The notes beneath the pieces are model-generated. The model was not told the origin of the DNA. It searched no databases and worked only from the letters and a program-made list of their open reading frames with translations. 16,476 bases of DNA from JAICMB01 sp035295125 (GTDB lineage: Bacteria; Acidobacteriota; Terriglobia; Bryobacterales; Bryobacteraceae). The stretch is from NCBI GenBank assembly GCA_035295125.1, contig DATGJP010000096.1, positions 1 to 16,476 of the forward strand, written 5' to 3'. How positions within the stretch are numbered: position 1 is the stretch's first letter; every line of letters begins with the position of its first letter. The translations under genes and the position numbers were made by a program. Shown here one piece after another: positions 15,461 to 16,476 of this stretch.

Positions 15461-15570
15461 TGGCTGCCTTCCTTTTCTGTCGCTTTGTTAGAAGGCAGGT
15501 CGCGGACCGGATGTAAGTTGCTGATTCTAAAATGGGTGTGGGTAGGAGAGACGTGGGCCGGCGGACGCGT

Positions 15571-15586
15571 GTGTCAGGGCTGACAC
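15571..15586. promoter_or_regulatory. Inverted repeat upstream of the L,D-transpeptidase
   Basis: GTGTCA-GGGC-TGACAC is a perfect 6-bp inverted repeat, 111 bp upstream of the transpeptidase start. Imperfect flanking complementarity (CCGG near 15559 with CCGG near 15593) could extend it into a longer cruciform. The symmetrical half-sites suit a dimeric regulator, but no regulator is identified. Confidence 0.4.
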
Positions 15587-15680
15587 GGCCGTCCGGTCTT
15601 GCCTGTGCGGGCACTCATGCTGTACACATAGCGGATGTCATTGATTTTACTCAGTTTTGGCTCGATTGCGACGCTGGCAT

Positions 15681-15725
15681 CGGGCCGGCGCGACGCAGAT
15701 TTCATGGTCTGCGTCGCGCCGCCCG
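15681..15725. repeat. Very stable hairpin in the intergenic region
   Basis: A perfect 14-bp stem (15686-15699 with 15708-15721; core GGCGCGACGCAGA against TCTGCGTCGCGCC) has an 8-base loop. If C15686 is instead bulged, CGGGC (15681-15685) pairs with GCCCG (15721-15725), giving 18 pairs in total. There is no T run on either side, so it is not a standard intrinsic terminator. It could be a REP-like repeat, a transcription-stopping or RNA-stabilising element for the DsbA-like gene, or part of an unrecognised small RNA. Confidence 0.7.
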
Positions 15726-15784
15726 GCGTCGGACGGTGCTTAAATACGAAGCGGTTTCAGGTTAGCAGGCGGGTCAAGACCGGA

Positions 15785-15808
15785 ACGCGCCGGCGGCGCA
15801 CGGCGCGT
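15785..15808. repeat. GC-rich hairpin downstream of the DsbA-like gene
   Basis: ACGCGCC (15785-15791) pairs with GGCGCGT (15802-15808) around a 10-base loop, about 78 bp past the DsbA-like stop. It could help end that transcript, but no T tract follows on the - strand. Confidence 0.4.
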
Positions 15809-15885
15809 GCACGAAATTCTGTCATTACAGCTAAATGCGGTGAAACGCCGATGATGAGAATTGTGGTGACCACGGAGGCCGCCTA

Positions 15886-16476
15886 TTATTTCGCAGCACC
15901 CTTGCGAGCCAGCTCGGCATCCACCAGCAGCTTGAATTGATCGAAACCAAGGGCACCGCCAATGCGGATGCCGTCGACGACGAAGCTGGGGGTAGTTGCC
16001 AGGCCGAGCTTTTTAGCCAGCGCGACATCAGACTGCACCTGCTCCTCGCCGGCCTGCGAGACGCAGGCGTTCAGCCTGTTCTTGTCCGCGCCCGCCGTTA
16101 CTTTATTCGGCGGTTCTCCGGCCAGGAGTTCGTCGTGCGCCTTCCAGAACTTGCCCTGGTTTCCCATGCACACGGCTGTTAACGCTTTCTGTTTTGCTTT
16201 CGCGTGCATGTCCAGAGGAAGATTCTTGAACACCAGCCGCACCTGGCTTGGATAAGCGGCGAGTACCTTTTTTACAACAGCCTCGTCATCTCTGCAATAA
16301 GGGCAGTCGTAATCGGCAAACTCGGTGATGGTTACAGGAGCATCAGCCGGGCCACGGACGGGCGAGTTGCCGGGCGGGCACCCATAGCGCTGTTTTGTGA
16401 GCTGTTTGTCGAGCCAGGGGTGACCGCTTTCTGCGATGGCAAGCGGTGTGAGCAAAGCAAACACGAGGCCGCCCAG
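15886..16476 (-). CDS. DsbA-family thioredoxin-like disulfide oxidoreductase, 5' end outside the window
   Basis: A periplasmic thiol oxidoreductase of the DsbA/Thioredoxin_4 type, which would form or shuffle disulfides in exported proteins. The reading frame stays open through the right edge: codons 16476-16465 read LGGL and continue the hydrophobic core LVFALLTPLAIA, so the visible GTG at 16464 lies inside a signal peptide and the true start is beyond the window. Counting from 16464, the thioredoxin fold begins at about residue 43 (VTITEFADYDCPYCRDDE) with the redox pair C54-P-Y-C57. A cis-Pro loop is seen in ATTPSFVVDG, and the protein ends ELARKGAAK. An extra Cys lies in RYGCPPGNSP before the fold. 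The helical insert carries conserved-looking FKNLPLDMHAKA and GKFWKAHDEL. The partner oxidase is not in the window. Confidence 0.9.
   Translation of the reverse strand: MGGLVFALLTPLAIAESGHPWLDKQLTKQRYGCPPGNSPVRGPADAPVTITEFADYDCPYCRDDEAVVKKVLAAYPSQVRLVFKNLPLDMHAKAKQKALTAVCMGNQGKFWKAHDELLAGEPPNKVTAGADKNRLNACVSQAGEEQVQSDVALAKKLGLATTPSFVVDGIRIGGALGFDQFKLLVDAELARKGAAK

Larger units (their letters stand above)
15461..15885. other. 425-bp intergenic region with several inverted repeats
   Basis: No credible gene lies here; the short frames are interrupted by palindromes or unrelated to known proteins. Besides the hairpins listed separately there is an 11-base palindrome GTGGTGACCAC at 15863-15873, just past the DsbA-like gene. 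For the transpeptidase, a TAGAAT (15529-15524 on the - strand) could be a -10 box, but no matching -35 box was found. Confidence 0.6.

Noticed and set aside
15532..15765. + strand frame of 77 codons in the repeat-rich intergenic region
   Set aside because: It runs through the long hairpin, is Arg-rich without a domain, and has no ribosome-binding site of note.
1..16476. CRISPR array, tRNA, rRNA, insertion sequence, phage or attachment sites
   Set aside because: No regularly spaced repeats, cloverleaf-like sequence, transposase/integrase motifs or terminal inverted repeats with target duplications were seen on either strand.

Overview
The window is GC-rich, densely coding DNA from a free-living Gram-negative bacterium. 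The best guess is an Acidobacteriota member of the Solibacter/Bryobacter type. This rests on a very long Oar-like TonB-dependent receptor with an N-terminal carboxypeptidase-regulatory domain, a secreted beta-helix/LamG protein, an NtrY/NtrX-like two-component pair and a short GC-rich hairpin at gene ends that looks like a dispersed repeat. It is inference from gene content; there is no rRNA or other phylogenetic marker. No phage, insertion sequence, CRISPR array or tRNA was seen.

Layout from left to right. (1) 1-188: a possible C-terminal tail of a + strand gene, then a strong compound hairpin terminator shared with the convergent receptor gene. (2) 189-3446 (-): the TonB-dependent receptor, with its own near-consensus sigma70 promoter and an inverted repeat over the predicted transcription start. 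(3) 3582-5933 (-): two adjacent acyl-CoA dehydrogenase genes whose conserved motifs are split between them, as expected for an obligate heteromer. Just upstream on the same strand (5975-7762) lies a secreted parallel beta-helix plus LamG protein. (4) 7979-9361 (+): an amino-acid permease of the APC superfamily, the only confident full-length + strand gene. It ends 8 bp from the convergent regulator gene, with a small hairpin over its stop codon. (5) 9370-14786 (-): a four-gene overlapping operon, transcribed as secreted hypothetical protein, family 5 solute-binding protein without a transporter, NtrY-like histidine kinase, sigma54-dependent NtrX-like response regulator. (6) 14939-15460 (-): an L,D-transpeptidase. 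(7) 15461-15885: an intergenic region with several inverted repeats, one a very stable hairpin. (8) 15886 to the right edge (-): a DsbA-like thiol oxidoreductase cut by the window end.

The most interesting unit is the 9370-14786 operon. The overlaps imply coordinated translation, and an orphan periplasmic binding protein next to a kinase with a large periplasmic domain suggests a ligand-sensing module that drives sigma54-dependent transcription. The acyl-CoA dehydrogenase pair is the second point of interest: the visible FAD-binding and catalytic motifs complement each other between the two proteins. The other genes are recognisable members of known families, and I see no clearly new defence or mobile system.
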